This document shows, piece after piece, positions 1-5,655 of a stretch of 6,927 nt of DNA. The DNA is from Pseudomonadota bacterium (GTDB taxonomy: Bacteria > Pseudomonadota > Alphaproteobacteria > UBA9219 > RGZA01). Below the pieces are notes generated by a model. The model had not been told where the DNA came from. It saw only the letters and a list, made by a program, of their open reading frames with translations, and made no database searches. The DNA is taken from positions 1 to 6,927 of the forward strand of contig JACQAB010000037.1 in NCBI GenBank assembly GCA_016195205.1, in the 5' to 3' direction. A program made the position numbers and the translations under genes. Numbering within the stretch: position 1 is the first letter of the stretch; each line of letters opens with the position of its first letter.

Positions 1-888
1 ACTCTCGTCATGCAAATGCAATAACCGCTGGTACAACTCGCGTTTCGGCAAGCCGGTGCGGCCCGACATGATCGCCGCGGCATCCTTGGCCGACAAGGTT
101 TTGCGCGCCTCCAGCAGCAACCGGTCGATCTCGTTCTGGTCGATGGCTTCTTCTTCCTCAAGCCCCGCGCCGTTGACCACCAGCACGATCTCACCCTTGA
201 TGCTTGCGCGGTTGCGAAGGATTTGTGACAGCGCCTCGAATTTTCCGCGCAGCACTTCCTCGTGCATCTTGGTCAACTCGCGGCACAGGGCGGCCTCGCG
301 GTTGCCGAAGACTTCGCGCAGGTCTTCCAGTGTTTCCAGAATACGGTGCGGCGCTTCATAGAAAACAACAGTGGAATCAAGCTTTTTAAGGCTTTGCAGC
401 GCCCTTTTGCGTGCCGAGGATTTGGGCGGCAGGAAGCCCACGAAGGTAAAGGGCAGGGCCGGCAATCCGGAAAGCTGCAGGGCGGTGAGGGCGGCATTGG
501 CGCCCGGCAGGCTGGTGACGGCCAAACCCTCCTTGGCCAGATAGGTCACCATCGCCGCGCCGGGATCGCTGATCAGCGGCAGCCCGGCGTCGCTGGCATA
601 GGCCACGCTTTTCCCCTCGCGAATTTTTTCGCCGATCAGCGCGGCGCTAACCTGTTCGTTATGCGCGTGCGCGGCGAGAAGCTTTTTGCCCTTGATGCCG
701 TGGATCGTCAGCAGCTTCTGCAGGCGGCGGGTGTCTTCGCAGAATAGGACGTCGGCGTCGCGCAGCACCTGCAGCGCGCGGAGAGTGATGTCCTGCGCGT
801 GGCCAATGGGCGTGGCCACGAGATAGAGGCCCGGTTGCATGCCGTCCGGCCCGGGTTTATCCTGACTTTTCCTGCGCTTTTTTGCCAT
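1..888 (-). CDS. rsmI: RsmI, 16S rRNA (cytidine-1402 2'-O)-methyltransferase, C-terminal end cut by window edge
   Basis: Open frame of 296 codons from an ATG at 888 running off the left edge. The family uses S-adenosylmethionine to 2'-O-methylate C1402 in the decoding centre of 16S rRNA; it acts in the cytoplasm. Seen: LYLVATPIG at residues 21-29, CEDTRR at 50-55, HNEQ at 76-79, SDAGLPLISDPG at 99-110, LPGANAALTALQLSGLP at 127-143, VGFLPPK at 150-156, FYEAPHR at 176-182 and the C-terminal KDAAAIMSG..GLPKRELY block at 268-286. The family is usually about 280-290 residues, so only a few codons are probably missing. Start choice: Met1 gives a basic leader (AKKRRK); Met17 at 840 lies just before the conserved core and is a possible alternative. 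Neither has a clear Shine-Dalgarno. Oddities: the usual TPIGN reads TPIGH and the usual DAGTP reads DAGLP. The divergent neighbour is an LppC gene, as for rsmI/lpoA in enterobacteria. Identity is firm. Confidence 0.95.
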   Translation of the reverse strand, partial: MAKKRRKSQDKPGPDGMQPGLYLVATPIGHAQDITLRALQVLRDADVLFCEDTRRLQKLLTIHGIKGKKLLAAHAHNEQVSAALIGEKIREGKSVAYASDAGLPLISDPGAAMVTYLAKEGLAVTSLPGANAALTALQLSGLPALPFTFVGFLPPKSSARKRALQSLKKLDSTVVFYEAPHRILETLEDLREVFGNREAALCRELTKMHEEVLRGKFEALSQILRNRASIKGEIVLVVNGAGLEEEEAIDQNEIDRLLLEARKTLSAKDAAAIMSGRTGLPKRELYQRLLHLHDES

Positions 889-905
889 AGAATCAGATTT
901 AACAC

Positions 906-910
906 AGAGG
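906..910 (+). promoter_or_regulatory. Ribosome binding site for the LppC gene
   Basis: AGAGG lies 7 nt before the ATG at 918. This supports 918 as the start rather than the in-frame ATG at 1029, which sits inside a palindromic repeat and has no comparable purine block. Confidence 0.6.
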
Positions 911-917
911 TTTTGAA

Positions 918-2183
918 ATGAATAGGGCGTCCCAACCACGCGCCGTGTCATGCCAGCGGAAGCTGGGATCCATGGCCGAAACCTCTCCGATAGAGAGGCG
1001 GTGGCCATGGATCCCAGCATTCGCTGGGATGACTTTTCTTTTGTTTTTGAGTCTCCTCCTCACCGCCTGTGATGGCACCGCCAGTAATATGGGCCATGAG
1101 GTTTCAAGCTGGTTCCAGCCCATGCCCGCCGCGCCTGCGGCTTCCGCGCCCCCGGTCAATGCGCCCGCGCCCTTGCCGCCGCGCGCGGCGAAGGTCGCCA
1201 TCCTGCTGCCGCTGTCGGGCCCGCAGGCCGCCCTGGGCAAGAACATGCTGGATGCCGCGCAGCTGGCGGTGCTGGAGCTGGGCCGCGAAAAATTCGAACT
1301 CATGCCACGCGATTCCGGTGCGTCCCCTCCCCAGGCGGTTGCCGCCGCGCAGGAAGTGCTGAAAGCCGGGGCGCAGTTGATTATCGGGCCGCTGTTTGCA
1401 GCGTCCGTCAGCGCGGTGAAGGCCGAGGCCGCCGCTTTGCGGGTGCCGGTGCTGGCGCTTTCGAACGACTGGACGGTGGCGGGCGATGGCGCCTATGTGC
1501 TGGGTTTCTCGCCGGTGGAGCAGGCGCGGCGCATCGCCGCTTTCGCCGCGTCGCGCGGGCTGAACCGCCTGGGCGTATTGGCGCCGGCCACGGCCTATGG
1601 CGATCTGGTGATTGCCACGCTGAAAGAATCCGGCTCGCCGGTCGAGGCGGCAACGGTGGTGCGCTATCAGAACACCTCGGCCGCGCAGGCGCTGGCAGTG
1701 CAGGAAATCGCCGGGAGGCGCGGCGAATACCAGGCGCTTTTCCTGCCCGCGGGTGGGGGTGATCTGCGCCGCATCGCCGCGCAACTCACCACCAAGGGCC
1801 TTGGCGCGAAGCAGATACCGTGGCTGGGCACGGGGCTGTGGGATGAGGCGGAAACCCTGGCCGATCCGGCGCTAAGCGGCGGCTGGTATGCCGCGCCCGA
1901 TCCGGCGGCGCGCGTGAATTTTGCGCAGCGCTATGAACGCAATTTCGGCAAGAAACCCGCGCGCCTGGCCAGCCTGGCTTATGACGCCACCGCTTTGGCC
2001 GAAGCGCTGGCCAATAAGGGCCGCCCGTTCGATGACACCACGCTGACCAATCCGAACGGTTTTTCGGGGCTCGACGGGATTTTCCGCCTCACTCCTGCGG
2101 GCGTGACCGAGCGCGGGTTGGCGGTGCTGGAAGTGCAGGGCGGCAGCGCGCGCGTGGTGGAGCCCGCGCCGCAGAAATTCTGA
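918..2183 (+). CDS. LppC/LpoA-type penicillin-binding protein activator lipoprotein with a repeat-interrupted signal peptide
   Basis: 421 residues. The body (about 91-410) is a type-I periplasmic-binding-protein fold like the LppC/LpoA family: AKVAILLPLSGP at 91-102, then a VLKAGAQLIIGPLF segment and a VPVLALSN strand. In gammaproteobacteria LpoA is an outer-membrane lipoprotein that stimulates PBP1a; activity here is inferred from family. N-terminus: n-region MNRASQPR, a repeat-encoded stretch (residues 11-39), hydrophobic FLLFLSLLL at 40-48, then lipobox LTAC with lipid-attachment Cys51. Residue +2 is Asp52, which in E. coli would retain a lipoprotein in the inner membrane. A Pro/Ala-rich linker (68-90) follows. 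Start 918 is chosen for its Shine-Dalgarno; a start at Met38 (1029) would leave a signal peptide with no basic residue. Removing the repeat restores a normal lipoprotein signal. Divergent from rsmI, the same arrangement as in E. coli; no yraN follows. The family call is firm and the exact start is moderately sure. Confidence 0.88.
   Translation: MNRASQPRAVSCQRKLGSMAETSPIERRWPWIPAFAGMTFLLFLSLLLTACDGTASNMGHEVSSWFQPMPAAPAASAPPVNAPAPLPPRAAKVAILLPLSGPQAALGKNMLDAAQLAVLELGREKFELMPRDSGASPPQAVAAAQEVLKAGAQLIIGPLFAASVSAVKAEAAALRVPVLALSNDWTVAGDGAYVLGFSPVEQARRIAAFAASRGLNRLGVLAPATAYGDLVIATLKESGSPVEAATVVRYQNTSAAQALAVQEIAGRRGEYQALFLPAGGGDLRRIAAQLTTKGLGAKQIPWLGTGLWDEAETLADPALSGGWYAAPDPAARVNFAQRYERNFGKKPARLASLAYDATALAEALANKGRPFDDTTLTNPNGFSGLDGIFRLTPAGVTERGLAVLEVQGGSARVVEPAPQKF
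947..1033. repeat. 87-bp palindromic repeat inserted in frame within the LppC signal peptide
   Basis: Two 31-nt arms (947-977 and 1003-1033) match as inverted repeats at 28 of 31 positions. They start GTCATGCCAGCG and end CGCTGGGATGAC. The centre contains a smaller hairpin, CCTCTC (982-987) / GAGAGG (993-998), with a 5-nt loop. The minus strand reads VIPANAGIH...MDPSFRWHD, the familiar translation of a dispersed proteobacterial repeat of the GTCATnCC...GGGATGAC type. The length is 29 codons exactly, so the host reading frame is preserved. Confidence 0.9.
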
Positions 2184-2214
2184 ACATACCCGCCTATGAA
2201 AGCCGTTCAGAATT
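2176..2214. repeat. Perfect 10-bp inverted repeat overlapping the lppC stop codon
   Basis: AATTCTGAAC (2176-2185) and GTTCAGAATT (2205-2214) are exact inverted copies separated by 19 nt. The TGA stop (2181-2183) lies in the left arm. No T-tract follows, so it is not a classical terminator; it could stabilise the 3' end or be a binding site. Confidence 0.6.
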
Positions 2215-2265
2215 GAACAGCGGGATGTGCCAATGATTACGGGGTTATTCTGCATGACCCGTGCG

Positions 2266-2293
2266 GCGCGTGTTCCGGCGCGCTTTTTTCTTT
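2266..2293 (+). terminator. Intrinsic terminator downstream of lppC
   Basis: GCGCGT (2266-2271) pairs with GCGCGC (2278-2283), including one T-G wobble, around a 6-nt loop. The stem is followed directly by TTTTTTCTTT. It lies about 80 nt after the lppC stop and faces the right way to end that transcript. Confidence 0.65.
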
Positions 2294-2498
2294 CACGAAT
2301 CGCTAACCACCTATCCTGCTGACCGGGATGGGCTTTACCGGCTTTTTGAAACTAAAAAAGCGAAAAATTTGTTCCAAATTAGATATATTTTTTCTTAAAA
2401 TTGCAAATTACTCAATAAAATCAATAAGATGTCATGGTTAATTAGGCCTCGCTTAACCGTCTTCGCTTAGGTTTGTTCCATACCAAGCGAAGGATTTT
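2294..2498 (+). promoter_or_regulatory. AT-rich upstream region of the pentapeptide-like gene with candidate sigma70-type promoter
   Basis: This gene-free stretch is markedly AT-rich from about 2341 to 2440, unlike its surroundings. GCTTTTT (2341-2347) and AAAAAGC (2355-2361) form a small AT hairpin. TTGCAA (2401-2406), an 18-nt spacer and TAAGAT (2425-2430) make a plausible -35/-10 pair, each matching consensus at 4 of 6 positions. TTAG-N7-TTAAC (2442-2457) resembles a CtrA site with one mismatch. GAAGGA (2489-2494) is a good Shine-Dalgarno ending 4 nt before the ATG at 2499. The promoter and CtrA readings are inferences from sequence alone. Confidence 0.4.
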
Positions 2499-3506
2499 AT
2501 GAGCCTGTTTTCGACCAGTTATAACAAGCGCAACGACTACGGATTGCTCAGCCGTGACGTGGTCGATTTCGGCAGAGTGCCTAGCGGCAATCCCCTGAAA
2601 AGCCAGCACCGTCCTTCGCTGCTGGGCCCCTCGGTGCCCAAGCCCGACACGAAAAAGAAAACCGTCAAGTTCGACGATGAAAACGCCTTCGGCGGAATCT
2701 TCGGCAGCGGCCGCAAGGTGGAAATCGATCTTCCCGACGGCGGCAAATCTTCGCTGATCGAAAAGCGCGCCATCGATGCGAAGATGAAGGAGTTGGGCAT
2801 CAAGGACCGCCACCCGGTGCTGAAAATTTCCGCCGCCCAGGCGCAGCGCGACAACTACGACGGCGAAGACACCAGCGGCTATGTGATGGAAGGCTTCGTG
2901 CCCAAGAAGTTCGCGGGCGGCAAGTCGATCAACACCACCTTCAAAACCGCGGGCGCGATGATTGCCCCGGGCCGCGATTTCGACCGCGCTGCCTTCGTCG
3001 ATGCCCGCCTGGATAACTCGAAAGCCCGCGGCGCGCGCTTCACCAACATCAAGCAGGTGGGCGATGTTTCCGCCGTCGGCCTGGATGCGCCGAACGCGAC
3101 CTTCAGCGGCGACATGTTCAACAAAATCACCCATGCCAACCTGGCCGGGTCCACCCACGACAACACCAACATGGAAGGCCGTGAAGCGGCCTATAGCTCG
3201 TTCGCGGGCGCGATGGGCAGCATCAAGGCCAACAACGCCAAGCTGCAACATGCCGATTTCAGCCACACCCAGCATCTGGATCTGGATGCCCCCGGCGCCG
3301 ACCTGACCGGCGTGAAGACTGATCATTCCCCGATGATCTTGATCCGCAATCCGGAAGCGGCCAAGGCCGCCGAATTTGGTTCGGGTCATGCGCCGCGCCA
3401 TTCACCCACGCGCCCCGCCCCGGATACCAGCGCCTTCCAGGGCCATGTCAAAGCCCGCAAGCGCGACGAATGGGCCTTCCCCACGCCCTCGCCGATGGCG
3501 GCTTAA
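2499..3506 (+). CDS. Uncharacterised protein with degenerate pentapeptide repeats
   Basis: 335 residues, start fixed by GAAGGA just upstream. No signal peptide or membrane segment is visible, so a cytoplasmic location is likely. Three zones are seen. The N-terminal zone (1-150) is charged, with a lysine-rich patch TKKKTVK (51-57) and no family I recognise. The central zone (about 160-272) has A(D/N/R)(L/F)xx units: AAFVD at 164-168, ARLDN at 169-173, ARFTN at 179-183, ATFSG at 200-204, ANLAG at 213-217, AKLQH at 247-251, ADFSH at 252-256 and ADLTG at 267-271. This pattern is typical of pentapeptide-repeat right-handed beta-helices, but gaps break the register several times. The C-terminal tail (280-335) is Pro/Ala-rich and probably disordered. 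It is followed by a palindromic repeat and the convergent hemW. Pentapeptide proteins range from DNA-mimicking gyrase protectors to structural scaffolds; nothing here selects a role. Good codon bias and its own promoter region argue it is a real gene. Confidence 0.85.
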   Translation: MSLFSTSYNKRNDYGLLSRDVVDFGRVPSGNPLKSQHRPSLLGPSVPKPDTKKKTVKFDDENAFGGIFGSGRKVEIDLPDGGKSSLIEKRAIDAKMKELGIKDRHPVLKISAAQAQRDNYDGEDTSGYVMEGFVPKKFAGGKSINTTFKTAGAMIAPGRDFDRAAFVDARLDNSKARGARFTNIKQVGDVSAVGLDAPNATFSGDMFNKITHANLAGSTHDNTNMEGREAAYSSFAGAMGSIKANNAKLQHADFSHTQHLDLDAPGADLTGVKTDHSPMILIRNPEAAKAAEFGSGHAPRHSPTRPAPDTSAFQGHVKARKRDEWAFPTPSPMAA

Positions 3507-3518
3507 GAATTTTTATTC

Positions 3519-3706
3519 ATGTCATCCCGGAAATTGCGAAGCGATTATCCGGAACCCCATTTTATTCTGTTTCCAAAAACCAAATGGGATCTCGGGTCTT
3601 CCGCCTACGCTAAAGCTTCGACGGACGAGTTTTCTCAACAGACCCGCCGTAGCCTTGGCGAAGGCGGGCACGGCTCGTTCCACTCGCCGCTCGCCCGGGA
3701 TGACAT
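3519..3706. repeat. Composite palindromic repeat between convergent genes
   Basis: The outer arms ATGTCATCCCGG (3519-3530) and CCGGGATGACAT (3695-3706) are perfect 12-bp inverted copies. Inside is a hairpin (3527-3552: CCGGA, AATTGC, loop GAA, GCGATT, bulged A, TCCGG). There are also two inverted copies of a 24-bp unit, CCGCCTACGCTAAAG... (3601-3624) and its partner (3644-3667), matching at 19 of 24 positions. Forward translation gives SAYAKASTDE and RRSLGEGG, peptides typical of dispersed repeats mis-called as genes. A T6 run (3710-3715) follows the right arm, so the structure could end transcription of the upstream plus-strand gene. Confidence 0.8.
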
Positions 3707-3725
3707 CCGTTTTTTATGGATAGGG

Positions 3726-5021
3726 CTAATTCGCGATCAGTACGGCAGTGACGGAATTCAATTTCAGCGCGCCGTTGGGCGTGGCGCGAAGGTATTCGGC
3801 ATCTTCCTCGATCAGCCCGGCCGCCAGCAGCGCGCGTTTTTTACCGGCGTCAAGGAAGTTATCCAGTGGCGTTCCAAAGCGCGTTTGCCAGCGGCTTTTG
3901 CATAGCCCCTGGCGCAGGCGCAACCCCATCAGCAGGGCTTCTTCCTGCGCCTCGCGCGCGGGCAGGGGGATGCAGCTTTCGGTGCCGTGGCCTTTGGTCT
4001 GCACGCTTTTCAGCCAGGCTTCCGGGGCGCGGATATTGGTTTGGGCATGACATTGGGACTGGGGACTAGGGACTAGGGACTGGGAAGGAAATTCTTTTTC
4101 CAGTCCCCAGTCCCTAGTCCCTGATCCCCAAACTCTTCCATGCGCCCCCGGGCCGATGCCCAGCCATTCGCCATATTGCCAATAGGCCAGGTTATGGCGG
4201 CATTCCTGGCCCGGCTTGGCGTGGTTGGATATTTCGTACCCGGGCAGCCCGGCCTGTTCCATCACGCTTTGGGTGATTTCAAACATCTCGATCTGTTCAT
4301 CTTCCTGGGCCTGAAACACCTCGCCCAACGCAGCGCGCGCGGCAAAGCCGGTGCCCGGTTCCAGCGTGAGCTGGTAAAGCGACAAATGCCCATCGGCCAT
4401 GGGCAGGGCGCGGCGCAATTCCTGTTCCCAATCCTTCACCGATTGGCCTTTGCGGGCATAGATCAGGTCAAACGAAAAACGCGGGAATACCTGCGCCGCC
4501 GCGGCGACGGCGGAAACGGCCTCTGCCGTGTTGTGCTTGCGGCCCAGGAACGTCAGCGCGGCATCGTCCAGCGCCTGCACGCCCAGCGATAGCCGGTTGA
4601 CGCCCGCGCTTTTCAGATCGCGGAATTTCTGCGCTTCGGACGAGGTGGGGTTGGCTTCCAATGTAATCTCGGGACTAGGGGCTAGGGACTGGGGACTAGG
4701 GGGAGAATATCCAGTCCCTAGTCCCTGATCCCCAGTCCCAAAAAGCCCAACAGCCTTATCGATGATTTTTTCAACTGTTTTCGGATTCATCAACGACGGC
4801 GTGCCGCCGCCGAAAAACACCGTGCTTAAACAGCGCGGGCCAAGGCGCGCGGCCCAGTGTTCCATCTCGCTCAGGTAAGCCTTCAGCCAGGCGGCTTCGT
4901 CGATGTTTTCGCGCACATGGCTGTTGAAATCGCAATAGGGGCATTTCGAGGCGCAGAACGGCCAGTGGATGTAAAGAGAGAGGGGCTGGGGGGCTGAGGG
5001 GCTGAGGGGCTGAGATGACAT
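3726..5021 (-). CDS. hemW: HemW, radical-SAM heme chaperone (HemN-like), with two repeat-derived inserts
   Basis: 431 residues, start ATG at 5021, stop TAG at 3728-3726. HemW binds heme and hands it to respiratory proteins; it was long misannotated as oxygen-independent coproporphyrinogen oxidase. Seen: SLYIHWPF then the cluster motif CASKCPYC (Cys23, 27, 30) followed by DFNSH, the HemW form; GGGTPS at 71-76; EANP at 122-125; LSLGVQ at 145-149; FDLIYARKGQ at 184-193; YEISNHAKPG at 262-271; HNLAYW at 276-281; GIGPGAHG at 288-295; and a C-terminal winged-helix-like region. Inserts at about 95-117 and 298-323 have Gly/Thr/Asp then Pro/Ser/Gln repeats and explain the excess over the usual 380-390 residues. 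Residues 2-12 are also repeat-derived. The ATG is the only usable start before the cluster motif, lies 4 nt after the rdgB stop and lacks a Shine-Dalgarno, so translational coupling to rdgB is likely. Confidence 0.95.
   Translation of the reverse strand: MSSQPLSPSAPQPLSLYIHWPFCASKCPYCDFNSHVRENIDEAAWLKAYLSEMEHWAARLGPRCLSTVFFGGGTPSLMNPKTVEKIIDKAVGLFGTGDQGLGTGYSPPSPQSLAPSPEITLEANPTSSEAQKFRDLKSAGVNRLSLGVQALDDAALTFLGRKHNTAEAVSAVAAAAQVFPRFSFDLIYARKGQSVKDWEQELRRALPMADGHLSLYQLTLEPGTGFAARAALGEVFQAQEDEQIEMFEITQSVMEQAGLPGYEISNHAKPGQECRHNLAYWQYGEWLGIGPGAHGRVWGSGTRDWGLEKEFPSQSLVPSPQSQCHAQTNIRAPEAWLKSVQTKGHGTESCIPLPAREAQEEALLMGLRLRQGLCKSRWQTRFGTPLDNFLDAGKKRALLAAGLIEEDAEYLRATPNGALKLNSVTAVLIAN
4054..4130. 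repeat. Inverted heptad repeat inside hemW (insert 2)
   Basis: The left side is a run of GGGACTA/GGGACTG heptads (from about 4054 to 4084) and the right side its complement (about 4101-4130). The best arms are exact 17-mers: 4068-4084 and 4106-4122, with a 21-nt loop. It encodes HemW residues about 298-323, just after GPGAHGRV and before the conserved RAPEAWL. Confidence 0.85.
4671..4739. repeat. Inverted heptad repeat inside hemW (insert 1)
   Basis: The left arm (4671-4703) contains GGGACTA, GGGGCTA and GGGACTG heptads. The right arm (4711-4739) is the imperfect complement (about 23 of 29 positions). The short centre contains AGAATAT. It encodes HemW residues about 95-117, between AVGLF and EITLEANP. 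Confidence 0.85.
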
Positions 5022-5063
5022 AAATTTACTTTAGCCCCCGAGTCCCCGAGCCCCTTAGCCCCA
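4981..5063. repeat. Inverted heptad repeat across the rdgB-hemW junction
   Basis: GGGGCTG/GGGGCTGA units (4981-5013) face CCCCGAG/CCCCTTAG units (5031-5063) across a 17-nt AT-rich centre. The centre holds the rdgB stop (5028-5026) and the hemW start (5021-5019). It is the same heptad style as the two copies inside hemW, with GGGGCT favoured over GGGACT. Confidence 0.75.
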
Positions 5064-5655
5064 GAATCCTTTTCAGTTCTCCTATTGCTTGAGCGCGATG
5101 TGAGATTTTCTCTTTCTCTTCCGGCGGCATTTCGCCGAAAGTTCGTTTCTCGCCGCGGGGCACGAAAATGGGATCATAGCCGAAGCCCCTGGCGCCGCGC
5201 GGGGGGAAAACCAGCGCGCCTTCCACGCGGCCTTCGACCTCGATCAAAGCGCCATTCGGCGTGCTTAAGCACAGCGCGGCGACGAAAGCGGCCGGGCTGG
5301 TGACCAGGTTCTTTTCCGCCAGCCGCGCGCGGATTTTTTCCATAGCGGCGTTGAAATCTTTGTTTGGCCCGGCCCAGCGCGCGGAATGAATTCCCGGCGC
5401 GCCGTTCAAGGCTTCCACGCACAAGCCGCTGTCATCGGCCAGCGCCGGCAGGTTTGCTTTGCCGGAGGCGGCCAGGGATTTGAGGCGCGCATTCGCGGCA
5501 AAACTGGCGCCCGTCTCGTCGGGCTCGGGCAAGCCAAGCGCCCCCGCGCCCTGCAGCGCAAGGCCGGGCAGGTTAAGCATCGCCTCGAATTCCCGGATTT
5601 TCCCGGGATTGTGCGAGGCAATGACCCATTTTTTATCCTGAAAAATCCGTGTCAT
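5026..5655 (-). CDS. rdgB: RdgB/HAM1 family non-canonical purine NTP pyrophosphatase
   Basis: 209 residues, start ATG at 5655, stop TAA at 5028-5026. The enzyme hydrolyses dITP, ITP and XTP to monophosphates plus pyrophosphate, keeping deaminated purines out of DNA and RNA; it is cytoplasmic. Seen: SHNPGK at 14-19 (substrate-binding N-terminal motif), ADDSGL at 73-78 (catalytic, metal-binding acids), GAPGIHSARWAG at 85-96, FGYDPIF at 158-164 and SHRAQA at 185-190. Core length fits the family (about 200). The last 11 residues (GLRGSGTRGLK, 199-209) are encoded by the heptad repeat and go beyond the normal end. No strong Shine-Dalgarno is seen before the start. It forms a two-gene unit with hemW, an order common in alphaproteobacteria, where rph often precedes; here the upstream side is a divergent unknown gene instead. 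Confidence 0.95.
   Translation of the reverse strand: MTRIFQDKKWVIASHNPGKIREFEAMLNLPGLALQGAGALGLPEPDETGASFAANARLKSLAASGKANLPALADDSGLCVEALNGAPGIHSARWAGPNKDFNAAMEKIRARLAEKNLVTSPAAFVAALCLSTPNGALIEVEGRVEGALVFPPRGARGFGYDPIFVPRGEKRTFGEMPPEEKEKISHRAQAIGELKRILGLRGSGTRGLK

Noticed and set aside
890..894. GAATC (GANTC, CcrM-type methylation site) in the rsmI-lppC gap
   Set aside because: A single 5-bp site is too common to carry weight without genome-wide context.
899..1303. Minus-strand frame with VIPANAGIH and MDPSFRWHD
   Set aside because: This is the well-known spurious reading of a dispersed repeat plus the antisense of lppC.
1104..1784. Minus-strand frame of 226 codons
   Set aside because: Antisense shadow of lppC with Arg/His/Gln-rich low-quality composition and no recognisable motif.
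2442..3401. Long minus-strand frame of 319 codons
   Set aside because: It lies opposite the pentapeptide-like gene, which has a good ribosome binding site and repeat-protein pattern; the antisense frame is a GC-rich shadow rich in His/Arg/Gly.
3519..3905. Plus-strand frame of 128 codons reading SAYAKASTDE and RRSLGEGG
   Set aside because: It is the translation of the composite palindromic repeat running into the antisense of hemW; no Shine-Dalgarno and no protein-like conservation is evident.
4054..4739. GGGACTA heptads as a CRISPR array or telomere-like tract
   Set aside because: There are no regular spacers, the units face each other as palindromes, and they lie in frame inside hemW.
3726..5021. 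HemN (oxygen-independent coproporphyrinogen III oxidase)
   Set aside because: The cluster motif context CxxxCxYCDFNS and the overall length fit HemW, the heme chaperone, rather than true HemN.
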